Part shown: positions 23,490 to 35,200 of the stretch, one piece after another
Position numbering within the stretch: the first letter of the stretch is position 1
Layout of the letters: every line of letters begins with the position of its first letter
Assembly: GCA_003254925.1 (NCBI GenBank)
Contig: QANZ01046675.1
Location: forward strand, 75,491-139,490
Source: Chamaecrista fasciculata
Lineage: Eukaryota > Streptophyta > Magnoliopsida > Fabales > Fabaceae
DNA: 64,000 bases
Direction: 5' to 3'
The notes under the pieces: model-generated
What the model was told of the DNA's origin: nothing
Databases searched by the model: none
The model's input: only the letters and a program-made list of their open reading frames with translations
Program-made: the position numbers and the translations under genes

Positions 23490-23561
23490 GGGACACTCGG
23501 ATGTGGTCTGAGTGTCCCATTTTACGTGGCCCAATCACCCGGTGCCACGTGGCACCGGGTG
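23490..23561 (+). promoter_or_regulatory. Two hairpins with a G-box-centred perfect palindrome in the RPT1 promoter
   Basis: 23490-23518 is an inverted repeat (GGGACACTC ... GAGTGTCCC). 23536-23561 is a perfect 26-base palindrome whose half is CACCCGGTGCCAC, centred on CACGTG. Between them ACGTGGCCCAAT carries the TGGGC core on the minus strand, the core of the plant proteasome-related cis-element bound by NAC53/NAC78. The block is about 230 bp upstream of the RPT1 start. Regulatory meaning is inferred. Confidence 0.5.
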
Positions 23562-23789
23562 AAAATTTTTTTTTTGGTTTTTCTGGGATCNTTCCAAGAA
23601 AAATTACATTACCAAATAGGCAAATACCAATTACCAACACGCTATGCTATCTTCTTGTATTCTGACTCCATATAAAAGGCCTAACTAAACTTCAATACCC
23701 TTTGGGTTTCGCTTCTCTCTCAAGAAAAGCAGAAAAGAAAGTATAAATCTTTGGTCTAAGGGAAATCCAAATCTCAAAAATCTGTATCA

Positions 23790-26700
23790 ATGGCACCTGA
23801 CCACGAAGACGATATCAAGGATGAGAAGAACCCTCGTCCCCTCGATGAGGATGACATCGCCCTCCTCAAAACCTATGTAAGTTCTTCACAAAAACCCTAA
23901 CTCTCGTTTTCCTCTTTCGGTTTAACGCTTTTCAGATCGGCATAGTTGAATGAATCTTAGAATCTGTTAGCATGCTGTTTTTAATGTCGCCCCAGCAGAT
24001 TCGTTGTTTGATTTAGCTCAACTTTAGTGCTTATTGGTTTCCATTAATATGTGCTTCGGGTCTGTGATCGGTTGTTTTTTTGGCAAAATTTGATATCTTA
24101 ACCTGGTTTGCGCTGAAAGCTTAATCGTGAGTTGAGTGAAGACTAAATTTGAAGTTGGAAATGATGTTAGAACTGAAGAAAATTGAACAATCACCTTTAA
24201 GAAGAAAAAAAAAAGGCACTCTTTCCAGATTAGCGGACTTTCTGAATCGAATTTATTTATTAAGCTAGTCTTGAGGTTGCTGGTTTTGGGCTTCGTCTAA
24301 ATGGTGTTTGTGTCATGTGTAGTTAACTGTAAATCATTCTGTAGCTGCACAAGGTCTTCAACTTTACGAGAGAAATGTAGCGTGGTAACTGGATGCTTTT
24401 GCTGCGTGCATGGGCATAGTTATATAAATCATAAAATTCTTGTGTCACCTCAGAAACATTTTAGTCCCTAGTTTATTTCTATTGATTGCTTTGGAGCAAT
24501 TCTTGTTCACTAGGGGTTTGTTTGGATTCATGGAGGGGGAGAGAATGGAAGAGATTGGAGGGGGAGAGGAGGGAAGCTCTTCTCCTTGTTTGGGAAAGTA
24601 GCTCCTCCTCCAAAATACCCCAATTTGGGGTATTTTTAATTTGTGAAGGAAGGAGAAGGAGGAGGGATTAACTTTTAATCCCTCATTCTCTTCCCCTCAA
24701 ATCTCCAAGTTTCCAAACAAGGGGAAGAGGTCCCCAACCTCTCCCCTCCCCCTCCCTTCTCCCTCAATATCCTCAATTCAAACAAACCCTAGATATGGTT
24801 ACAATATCAAAATTGAGGAGTCTCTTTACTATGTAATGTGACTTGTGGTTCATAGGTTATTTTTTGTATTTATTGATCCAAGAATTATATTCTTCGTAGT
24901 TCTTGGATGACAAATGCTGAAAATTGGTCTTTATATTTTAGTGCCTTCAGGATTGTGTGATTGCTTGATGTCTCATCCTTGATGTATATAGTTACAGCTT
25001 TATGACAAAGTTTTTTTCATGCAGGGTTTGGGACCTTACTCCACAAGCATTAAAAAAGCGGAAAAGGAGATCAAAGAGATGGCAAAGAAAGTCAATGATT
25101 TATGTGGTAAATTTTACATTTCCATTTTTATTTCACCTTGATGTAAATCATTGATAAACAATTAATAAAAATAGGCATTCACTAATTGAATATGTTAGCG
25201 TAATAGTGTGTGTGCTTCAGTGCTTGTGTATTTGGTCTATACCCAATATATTTGGTCCTTATGTTTTCTTGATTGATGGAATGATCTCAAGTAAATTTCA
25301 ATTCACTTAGTTTAGATAATACCCTATCAATTTTCGTTCTTTTAAGTTGCAACCTACAAGTATCCCAAAAACAATGTTCTGGTAATTGTACGCTAGTAAT
25401 TGAGAAGTTGTTCAATTTATCGAAGTGACAAATTTCAGAGATTTATGATATTTCACTCTTATTTCTGTGTGTGTTTATATTCTGTAATCTGTGTGACTAT
25501 ATTTCAAATTGCTTGCAATGTTTAATGAAATTTTATCTGCAATATGGATTTGTAGCTGGCTCCTAGGTTATGCTTGCTTGTAGTGTAAAACTTTATTTTG
25601 GGTTTGTAAGTTTGAAACAAACTAAAATTCTAATTTGTGTTCTTGTACAGATGCTTTAGGTTTTTACTGCGTTCATCCATATTGTGATTGTGTGAAATAC
25701 AGAATATGAGAATAACTTACCCACTTTATTTTTTCTTTGTAATATGGTGATGTAGCCATGGCCCTTATTCCTTGCTCTTCTCTCTCTATTCATTTTAAAA
25801 TTTAATAGTGGCCCCTCAATCAACTGTTCTTTGTTTCTGAAATTTTATGTTCCTCATCTCATACCTTTGGCTTGTGGCCATCAACCATCAGTTGTTAACT
25901 GGTAGAAATGACCATTGCTTTAATTTCTTTCATGGGCCTTTTTTAATTGCAATGCTAACACTTGAAGACTGTTAATTTTTAATATTTTCTAATTATTTAT
26001 AGGAATCAAGGAGTCTGATACTGGTTTAGCGGCGCCAAGCCAGTGGGATCTTGTTTCTGATAAGCAAATGATGCAGGAGGAGCAGCCTCTTCAGGTGGAA
26101 TATTTTTTATATTTCTTTTTTTTTGGGGGGGGGGGGGGGGGGGGNNNNNNNNNNNNNNNNNNNNNGGGGGAGGGCATGGTTGAAAAAAACACCCTTTTCG
26201 GCATTGCTAACTGAAATTTTATTGCACAGGTGGCAAGGTGTACAAAAATTATAAATCCAAACTCTGAAGATGCAAAATATGTAATCAATGTTAAGCAGAT
26301 TGCAAAGGTACTATATTTTCAGTAATTGTCAATGGTTATGAATACTGTCTTATTTTTTTTGGAAAGATTTTGTTATCATGCTTTGTAAATGGTTGTGGGT
26401 TGGATAGGCTATTGATTTCTTCTTCTTTAACTTGTATCTTCTGCTCTGTTAATGGCAGTTTGTTGTTGGGCTCGGTGACAAAGTTTCCCCTACTGATATA
26501 GAGGAAGGAATGCGTGTTGGGTATGTTTCTTATTGGTAACTTTAGATGTGAAATTATTCCAAGCGGAAGAGAGGGGAAGAAGAGGCTCTTTTCTCTATGT
26601 TGTCTACTTGTTTTATAAATGGAGACCCATTCTTTAATTGCAGGGTTGATAGAAACAAATATCAGATTCAGATTCCCTTGCCACCGAAGATTGATCCAAG

Positions 26701-28296
26701 CGTCACCATGATGACAGTTGAAGAGAAGCCTGATGTGACATATAATGATGTCGGAGGTTGTAAGGAGCAGATTGAGAAGATGAGAGAAGTAAGTGGTGGA
26801 TAATTTCCCAAACTTTACATTGATTTACAATTATAGAAGCTAAACTATGTGTGGCACTAACTCTATTCTTATTTCCACCTTCCAGGTTGTTGAACTTCCA
26901 ATGCTTCACCCTGAGAAATTTGTCAAGCTTGGAATTGATCCTCCAAAGGGTGTTCTTTGCTATGGTCCACCAGGAACTGGCAAAACCCTTTTAGCCAGGG
27001 CTGTGGCCAATAGGACTGATGCTTGCTTTATAAGAGTTATTGGAAGTGAGCTAGTTCAGAAATATGTTGGTGAGGGGGCTCGGATGGTTCGGGAACTATT
27101 TCAGGTCAATTTCTAAGATCCATCCTTTAGTTGCTAACCATTGTTTCCATGATGTGATATAATGTGACTGAAATTGTATTCTCCTATAGATGGCACGTTC
27201 AAAGAAGGCATGCATTGTATTTTTTGATGAAGTTGATGCAATTGGAGGTGCTAGATTTGATGATGGGGTTGGTGGGGACAATGAAGTTCAGCGAACCATG
27301 CTTGAAATTGTGAACCAGCTTGATGGATTTGATGCTCGTGGGAACATCAAAGTTCTGATGGCAACAAACAGGTAATTCGATTTGGCAATTATATGGTTTA
27401 TTATTGCATTTCTATTGCAGCTTCATTGAAACTCTAAATTACTGAAGACTTTGAGTGCCACCCTGAAGACATTCATTATTTCTAAATTCACCTTTATTTT
27501 CCCCCCCTTTTTGCTTCCCAAAGAAACCATTTGGTTTGCAAGACTTGAAGCTGGCTAAATTTTTTTTTGTTTCCTAAGATTTCATTTTTCTGATAAAATC
27601 CGTCCTTGCTAAATAATAAAGCATGTTATTTTAAATTCTGTCGTATTGCATATTTCTTCTCCAGGTCTTCTCCTCCCTTCCCTACTTCCCCATTATTAAA
27701 TGTGAAAGTATCACTATCAGTAAGCTTGGTTGACTTTTTTTTTTTCACAATTTCTAGGCCGGACACACTAGATCCTGCTCTTCTACGCCCTGGGCGATTG
27801 GATCGTAAAGTTGAATTTGGCCTTCCTGATCTCGAGAGTCGGACACAGATATTCAAGATACATACAAGAACCATGAACTGCGAAAGGGATATCCGATTTG
27901 AACTCTTAGCTCGGCTTTGCCCCAATTCAACAGGTAATAACAGCTTATCTCTGGTTAATATTATACTTTTAGCATTCACCCAATTTGTGTAGATTGTTCA
28001 CTCTCCAGTATTTCAGCTAATAAGCTTTTGATATGATTGGTTTCAAAGCTTCCTTTCCTAATGTGTGGGACTATACCGTGTCTTGTGACACCAGATTTCT
28101 GACCAAGTCTGTCTTTTTTCTTCCTTGTGTTTCTCCAGGAGCCGATATAAGGAGTGTATGCACTGAAGCTGGTATGTATGCTATCCGTGCCCGGAGGAAG
28201 ACTGTGACTGAGAAAGACTTCCTTGATGCAGTAAATAAAGTCATCAAAGGATACCAAAAGTTTAGTGCAACTCCCAAATATATGGTCTACAACTAA
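23790..28296 (+). CDS. RPT1: 26S proteasome regulatory ATPase subunit RPT1 (subunit 7)
   Basis: Ten exons: 23790-23876, 25025-25106, 26003-26094, 26230-26307, 26459-26520, 26644-26788, 26886-27104, 27190-27371, 27758-27933, 28139-28296. They join in phase into 426 residues, the usual length for the family. RPT1 is one of six AAA ATPases in the base of the 19S particle; it unfolds ubiquitylated substrates and feeds them to the 20S core. Seen: N-terminal coiled coil (about 30-60), OB-fold region, Walker A GPPGTGKT at 209-216, Walker B FFDE at 266-269, the AAA signature with Arg fingers ([13 protein letters not shown]), and the conserved C-terminus KYMVYN. Nothing is missing. Intron 1 holds a MITE; intron 3 an assembly gap. 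Recalled counterpart AT1G53750 (RPT1A). Confidence 0.97.
24514..24789. mobile_element. Small MITE, GGGTTTGTTTGGA termini
   Basis: 276 bp with inverted ends (GGGTTTGTTTGGATTCA against its complement at the right end) and GA-rich/CT-rich arms that pair. TAG stands on both sides (24511-24513, 24790-24792), a 3-bp duplication as made by PIF/Harbinger elements, though these usually prefer TTA/TAA. Inside RPT1 intron 1. Confidence 0.6.
26125..26170. other. Assembly gap inside a poly-G run
   Basis: 21 Ns (26145-26165) flanked by 20 Gs and 5 Gs, within RPT1 intron 3. The true length of the homopolymer is unknown; coding exons are unaffected. Single Ns also occur at 23591, 31023 and 43246. Confidence 0.95.
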
Positions 28297-29234
28297 ATTT
28301 ATCCTTTGCCCTGGTTTGGCAAAAACAATGTTAGAACTAGCACGTAGAATTTTTTTTTCTTTTCCTCATTAAAAATGATCTAAAAGCATGTACGGTTCTT
28401 TTGTGAGAAATTTGAAATTGCTTTTGCAGTCACTTTGTTTAATATTTCTGTACCAAAACTTTCTTATCATTTGAATAGTTGAATGATGTTGCTGTGAACC
28501 CAACCATCTCCCCCGCCCAATAAAAAATAAAAAAGTTAAGAAAAAAATTAGCATCATGTAGTAAAAGGAGTAGTTAATAATTATGACTAATGACTTATGA
28601 ACTTTGTAGACCATCCCCTTGGGAGTGGTGGAGGGAGGGCTCCAATTGGTAGAAAAGATCTTATGATTTTTTGTTGCCCTAGTAAATAGTAAAGTAAAAA
28701 ATTTGAATTTGTTTTTGACTTTTTGTTTTTAGAAAAAAAAAAAGGGAGCAAGTAAAAACAATAAGAGTAATGTACTGTGACACGATCAATAATAGTGTTG
28801 AGATTATTGCATATGGATTAATATGGAACATAAGCGTTGGAATCTAGATGACAGTGCATTTTGCACCAATATCATTGCAAGAGTAAAACGGATCTGGACA
28901 CTCGGCATTTTAACTTTGGTGCATTTTCATAAAGTGTAGAGAGAGAATGGAAGAGTTGGAGAGAGAAGTTTGGTGAAGTGTGGGTCCCATCAAATTTTTC
29001 TCTCTCTAACTCTTTCTTTCTCTCTCTAAACTGCACACACTTCACAATGCAGAGGATTCACTCTCCCCACCCGGATGGTTTTACTTTTCTCACAGGATTT
29101 CATATTTGTCATTTTTATTATTCGTAATTGACTTCAACTTCATATTTTAAATCAGTTTTTGCTTCTCTTAATTTTCAATTCTCAAGTTTGCAACAAATAC
29201 TATTTAACATTAAAAATAAATAAACCTATGACTA
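28297..29234. other. RPT1 3' flank with a CT/GA-rich inverted element
   Basis: No gene. From about 28885 to 29090 a GTAAAAC start and GTTTTAC end enclose GA-rich and CT-rich arms that pair (AGAGAGAGAATGGAAGAGTT with its inverse), probably a small MITE. Confidence 0.5.
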
Positions 29235-29243
29235 TTGTTTTTA

Positions 29244-31374
29244 GGTCAAAGGGTCATTTTGGTCCTAAATGTATGTTCTAATGTTCATTTTGGTCCATTA
29301 TGTTTCAAAATGTTCAAATTGGTCCTAAATGTTAGGAAAATGATTCATTTTGGTCATAAATATTGATAAAATATTTCATTTTGGTCCAAAACTATTGAAT
29401 TGTCATATTTTTCTCATTTCTCGTTTCAAGTTCAAATGACTTATTAAGATGAGCTCGTAGCTATGAATTCGTCGCATTCAAATTTAAAACGAGAGAGATA
29501 TGATTAACTTTGCTTGTTTGATCATGAGACGATCAATCTACTTTTAGGACCGATTTGACCTCGTTTGCCGACAGTCCCAACTGGGTAGAGAAAGTACTCT
29601 CTGAGAACAATACGTTACTCTAAACTCGTCAAGTTTGAACTTGAAACAAGCCATATTCGGGCCTGTTTGGGAGCCTCCCCATCTCAATCCAATTTCATCT
29701 TAGATATTGAGATGAGATGATGTTGTAATGGGATGAGATGAAATGATGTATTGGTGTTTGGATGATTTGAGAGAAAATGATGTTAAATAGGGTGTGAAAT
29801 TATATAAAAGGATATGTAATGATTGTGGTTAGGTGAAATAGGTTGTTGGATTTATTTATTTTGTATAGGGGTATAAATGGTAAGAAATAATGAAATGAGA
29901 TTGAAATATTGAGATGAGATGAGATGAAATGAGATGATAGATGTTTGGTGGTGGGTTGGATGAGATGATGTTGAAATTAGATGCTCTTGGAAAACGTGAG
30001 GATAAGATATTTTTGGATGAAGGGTTTAGGGTTCATCTCATTGGATGAGATGATGGACCAAAATGAAAATAATATTAAAATTATTTTAAGATTACAATTT
30101 GATCCATAAATTTGAATCGGTCCAATTAATCGATCCCTAACATGTGTAAATGATAACTCAGGGACCATAGAAAATCTCAGCCATCAATAATCGAGTCTAT
30201 TTATGAAATTCAACGACCAAAAAATAATAAACAATAGTTTGGGGACTAGAATGCAAATAACATGGAAATTATTGTAAAAATACAATTTGGTCCACAACTT
30301 TGTATCGATCCAATGAATCGGTCCATAACTAATCTCGTAGTTTGATAAACAAAATAAGACCAGAAATAGTTTTATTACTGAAAGGAAACGAATCTCATAG
30401 TTTAAGGATCAGACTAGCAACAATGCCAACAAATGGGAAGATAAAAAATTATTTTAACTCCTTTTAACTTTTACACAAAACTTCATAAAATATATCGAAA
30501 AAAAGTATAGATTGAATTGTATGATAGTGAAAAAAAATATAGGAATGTTACAGTTTGGACTAAAAAATATAACAAATATTTTGCGGACCAAAATGCAACT
30601 CATCTCGTAATTTGAGTAAAAAATCTAACCATAAATAGTTTTATGACCGAAACAAATAGAAGAACATTTGAGACAATAAAAAACAAAACAACATTGCAAT
30701 TTTTTGGCTACCCATGATTCGAACAAAAAAAATAACTGACATGTGAAAACTTGTGTATTTTTCCAACAAAAAAATAACTGTTATTTCTCCATTATCCACA
30801 ATGTATAATCATTGGATGATTTTGGACATGAATATAGAACAAAAAATAATTTGAGGACCAAAATGAAACTAATTGCATAGTTTGAGGAAAAGAAACTAAA
30901 CAAAAAATAATTTTAGGAGCCAAGGAAACTGAGCTCATAATTTGAGGATCAAAATGCTTATAAAAGTGAAGAGAATATTGTAACGAGAATAGAAGAAGAT
31001 TGTAACTTAAAAAATAATTTAANGAAACTATGTAAAATTACTATTTTGCCTAATTTTTTTTTTATATTTGAATTAGAGTATAGGTAATTATAGGTATATG
31101 AGTAGGGATAGTTTTGTAAATGTATAGAAAATGAGATGATGATGTGAATGAGATGAGATGAGATTAAAGATCCACCAAACACCCAATTAGTACTGTTCAT
31201 CCAATTCAGATGAGATGAGATTGGGATTGGGAGGCTCCCGAACAGGCCTTTCAATAGTTTTAGAGCAAAATGAAACATTTTGCAAACATTTAGGACCAAT
31301 TTGAACATTTTAAAACATAATAGACCAAAATGAATATTAAGGCATACATTTAGGATCAAAATGACCCTTTAACC
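29244..31374. mobile_element. Fold-back MITE split by a second element
   Basis: The outer arms are inverted copies (GGTCAAAGGGTCATTTTGG at left, its complement at right). A 9-bp near-duplication flanks them, TTGTTTTTA at 29235-29243 and TTGTTTTCA at 31375-31383. About 1.6 kb of the interior is a later insertion (29659-31248). Mutator type by the duplication length. Confidence 0.75.
29659..31248. mobile_element. Inserted element with GGCCTGTTTGGGAGCCTCCC ends
   Basis: Left end reads GGGCCTGTTTGGGAGCCTCC, the right end is its inverse with a few differences, and both sides continue into GAGATGAGAT-rich sequence that pairs. The inside is a mosaic of AATTTGGTCC and GGACCAAAATG words without a coding frame. 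No clean target duplication is seen, so hAT or PIF origin stays open. Confidence 0.6.
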
Positions 31375-31383
31375 TTGTTTTCA

Positions 31384-32256
31384 TATGGAATTATATTATA
31401 CCATTCAGTTTGATCACAGTTCAATTATGAATGAATTATTGAACCTTGAACTTTACAGAGAAGTTGTGAAGTTCGAAGAATAAAATAATAAAAAGTAAAC
31501 ACTATATATTAGATTATTTTATATATTTAATTTCCTTTTCCCTCCTACCTTATCCTTTTTCATCCATCCATATATACGCTAATAGACTGTTGCTGTGGTA
31601 AGAGGCAACAAATAAGGCGTGCAATGTGGCACCACAGTATCTAAAATGGGACCAATGATTATGTGCACGTGTTGTGGTACCTCCAAATAAACACAGCATC
31701 CTATGCCATTTGTCAACCAGGCTGCATTTATTGCTTCATAAAATGACAGTTCCTTTCATACAGAATCATGCTAAATTCTAAACTTCTCAATCCGACAACA
31801 ATATTAGTTGTAAGGGACGACAATTGCTGCCTTCAAAAAGAAAATATATTTTTTAGTCCTCGAATTTATTATAAAATTATGATTCAATCTCTTGATATTA
31901 TATATATAAATTGATCATTAATTTTTCACAATAGTTGGAATACACTTTCATTTTAGGTTCTGATTGGTGTAAATTGTTTTTCTGATAACTTTCTGGTGAA
32001 CCATGCCGTATCAATGTTTATGTATCCCATTTACTTAAGTTACAAAACAATGGGAACCAGTTAAATTATTGAAGCTTCTATCAATAATAAAAGAACTAGC
32101 TCACTAGCTTAAGGACATACAGCACCGGGCACCCATTGTCTAAGCAGTTAATTGAAGGTGAAGCTAATCTAACTCAAGTGTAATGTCAAGTAGAGAGAGA
32201 GAGAAAGAGAGAGAGAGAACTACTTTCCCCTACTAACACAAGGATTCGGTTCCAAT
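31384..32256. other. Convergent intergenic, 3' flanks of RPT1 and SRF6
   Basis: AT-rich, includes a GA run at about 32191-32217 and the minus-strand 3' untranslated region of the receptor kinase. No gene seen. Confidence 0.55.
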
Positions 32257-35200
32257 TTACATGTCTTGTGCTTCTGGGTCATCTCCTCCTCGAAAGGATC
32301 CTCCTTGATCAGAAAATGTTCTCTTGCTCATGTTAGCACGCTGAACTAGTCGAACCAATGCTTGGACCACTTCCGACATGGGTGGTCGGAATTCAGGCTC
32401 CGGCTGCCCCAAAATGAAAAAGCAACCATTAGTATACATTGACACATACAAATCTTTTCAATCCCCAACGTAGCATGTTACGGATGAAGTTCAATGACTA
32501 TATTTATGTAGGTGGTGGGTTTTTGAAAAAATTAGGGTGGAACATGACTGACCTGAACACAAAGTGCGATAACATCTGCAAACCGTGAAAGAGACTTAAC
32601 AGGGTATAGTCCCTCCAATGCAGGATCAACCATTTTAGACAAAGCATCAATATCATGAAGTTGTGGTGTTGCCCACCGAACCAAAGACTGCTCAGATCTT
32701 GGCCTTGAGCTGTTAGAAAATGTTTCAACGATCAGAAAAATGGAAAAACTGGTATTTCTTCCATAATTTCGGAGAATAATTTTGGCTTTCCCTCAGAATT
32801 CAGTATCAAACAAGCTAAAAAATGTGATTGGAAGAGGTAAAGAATGATTCTCAGCTAAATATTGATCAATGACATGTTGAGTGGACAATAGTCCAATTAC
32901 AAAAGCTACCTGAAAGTTCATATAAATTATGTACGATTATACACTACTATTGATCAATTATGTCAGTTCATAAACCATATATCTATGTGATCATTCTAGT
33001 TCAGAATATTACTAGGGCAAAGTAATGTCAATTATTCACCTATCAAATGGTTTCCGTCCGCTAAGAAGCTCCAACATGACAACTCCAAAGCTGTAAACAT
33101 CACTTTTCAGAGTATACTGACGAGACAAAGCAACTTCAGGTGCATCATATCCAGATCCAGCATTACGGTTCAATATCTGAACATGAAATGAAACACACGT
33201 TCAAAACATTCAAAAATATTAGTATCTCAGCTACATGTCACTCAGCAAAAGAAAAACAGCACTCATCAAGGGCACAATTAATGACTCATCGATCCAATGG
33301 AATGGGTCAGCAACCCAGCATACAAAATTCTTTAGTATTAGATACTTGAATTGTACTTGGTATGATGGACCATTGGCTAAACACTTATCTCGTTAGATGT
33401 TAATATTTAGAAAGTAGTCTACTAAATTTTCCCATCATATTTGAATCAAAGAGTTCAAAGGAAGAACAATTAACAATGAAACTGAAAACAGGGAGGCCTA
33501 GAGGAATTTTTTTTTTTAAAAAAAAGCAATGGAAACAGAGCAAACGTTTGAAATTTTGATGGTCACATACAACTTTCACATCCAAGTATAAACAAAATAA
33601 TTGACTCTGCATCAAGTTATAAAATCACCTGGTCTGCATTTGGAATATAGCTTGCCAATCCACTATCTGAAAGATGAGGATTAAGCTCCATATCTAGCAA
33701 TATGTTGGCTGATTTAATATTTTTATGAACAACTGATGGTGAACAAACTTCATGAAGATACCTACAATAAAATTTTAGCATACACAATTAATTAATTACC
33801 AGTCTCACAGAAAACACTTAGATCAATGGTTAATTTTACACCAATAAAGCATGCAGATAGAACAATAGGAAGGAAAGGGATTAGCAAGTAGAAGAAAAGC
33901 ATATTATATAACGTTAGGAAAATATCATTCAATAATGCAAATTATCCTCATAAATGCAATAACATGATCTTGTAATCCCATAACCCCTCTACCAAGAACT
34001 GACTTACTCTAAGGCACGTGCAGTCCCCAAAGCAATCTTGACACGGGAATTCCATATCAATGGTTTACTATATTCATCTGGCAAGTGGAGGAAGTCGTGC
34101 AATGATCCATTCTTATGAAACTCGTAGACTAAGAGATGTTGTCCGTGCTCTAAACAATAACCAACAAGCTCTGTCACATTTGGATGGTGCAACTGGGAAA
34201 TGTTTGAAACAACTTCTGTAAAGTCTTCAGACATATCATTTGGAAGGACAGTTGAATCTATCTTCTTCACAGCAAGAACCTACAACATTTTCAAAAGTAA
34301 AAGAGAAAAAAGGCTAAAACCATTAACCACAACTTTTAGAAACTTATGAAGTATATCATGGCATTGTATCATAATAATTCTATATCTTTGACATCAAAAT
34401 TTTAAATGGCAGATTAGATGTATAATTGTGGGAATAACAAGTGAGGGGTACCTGCCCATCATCAAATTGAGCACGGTAGACACGTCCAAAAGATCCCTCT
34501 CCAAGAAGGTGATCCACACTGAAGCTGCCAGTAGCAACCTGAAGGTCTGCTATAGAATATAGTTTCACATTTTCAGGAGCTGTTACAGTTTTCTTCACAA
34601 TTACAGGCTTCTTTGAAATCTCATTTTCATCAAATGATTTGTGGCGTTCAATAGGTGGAGGTTTAAGATTGAAAGAGGCAGAAGTATTAAACGTCTTTGT
34701 CTCGGGTACAGAGGACGGTTGCACAGCCTTCATTTCTGTATTATAACAAATATTAACATCAATTTTTAATAACCAAGTAGCAAAATCAGAATAACTAAAC
34801 TGTACATGTAAAACTGAAAGCATTGATTTAGCAGGAACCAGATTACTTAATAGTAAAAGATAGACCAGTCATATTGTAAGTCATGGTGGAATTTGAACAA
34901 GACTAATCAGAGCAAAAAAAAAAAGAAAAAAAAAAACTAAAATTGCTTCATCTAGGTTAATTGCCATATGAATGTTTGCCAGTGTCAAGCACTGACTGTA
35001 TCCTTCCCCGGAAAAGAATGCTAAAGTAATTGCTATTATCTTCTCTAACAAAACCAATTAATTAAATTTTGCACCAAAATGATAAACAAAAAAGCAAAAC
35101 TCCTTTATCAAGAGCAAAATTGAGTTTAAGGAAAATGTAGCAGTTTCATTCTACCATTATAACAAGCCTGTGTAGGATGATAATAATAAAATATGATATG

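Noticed and set aside
26091-26288. Proline-run frame on the minus strand
   Set aside because: Product of the poly-G run and assembly gap in RPT1 intron 3.
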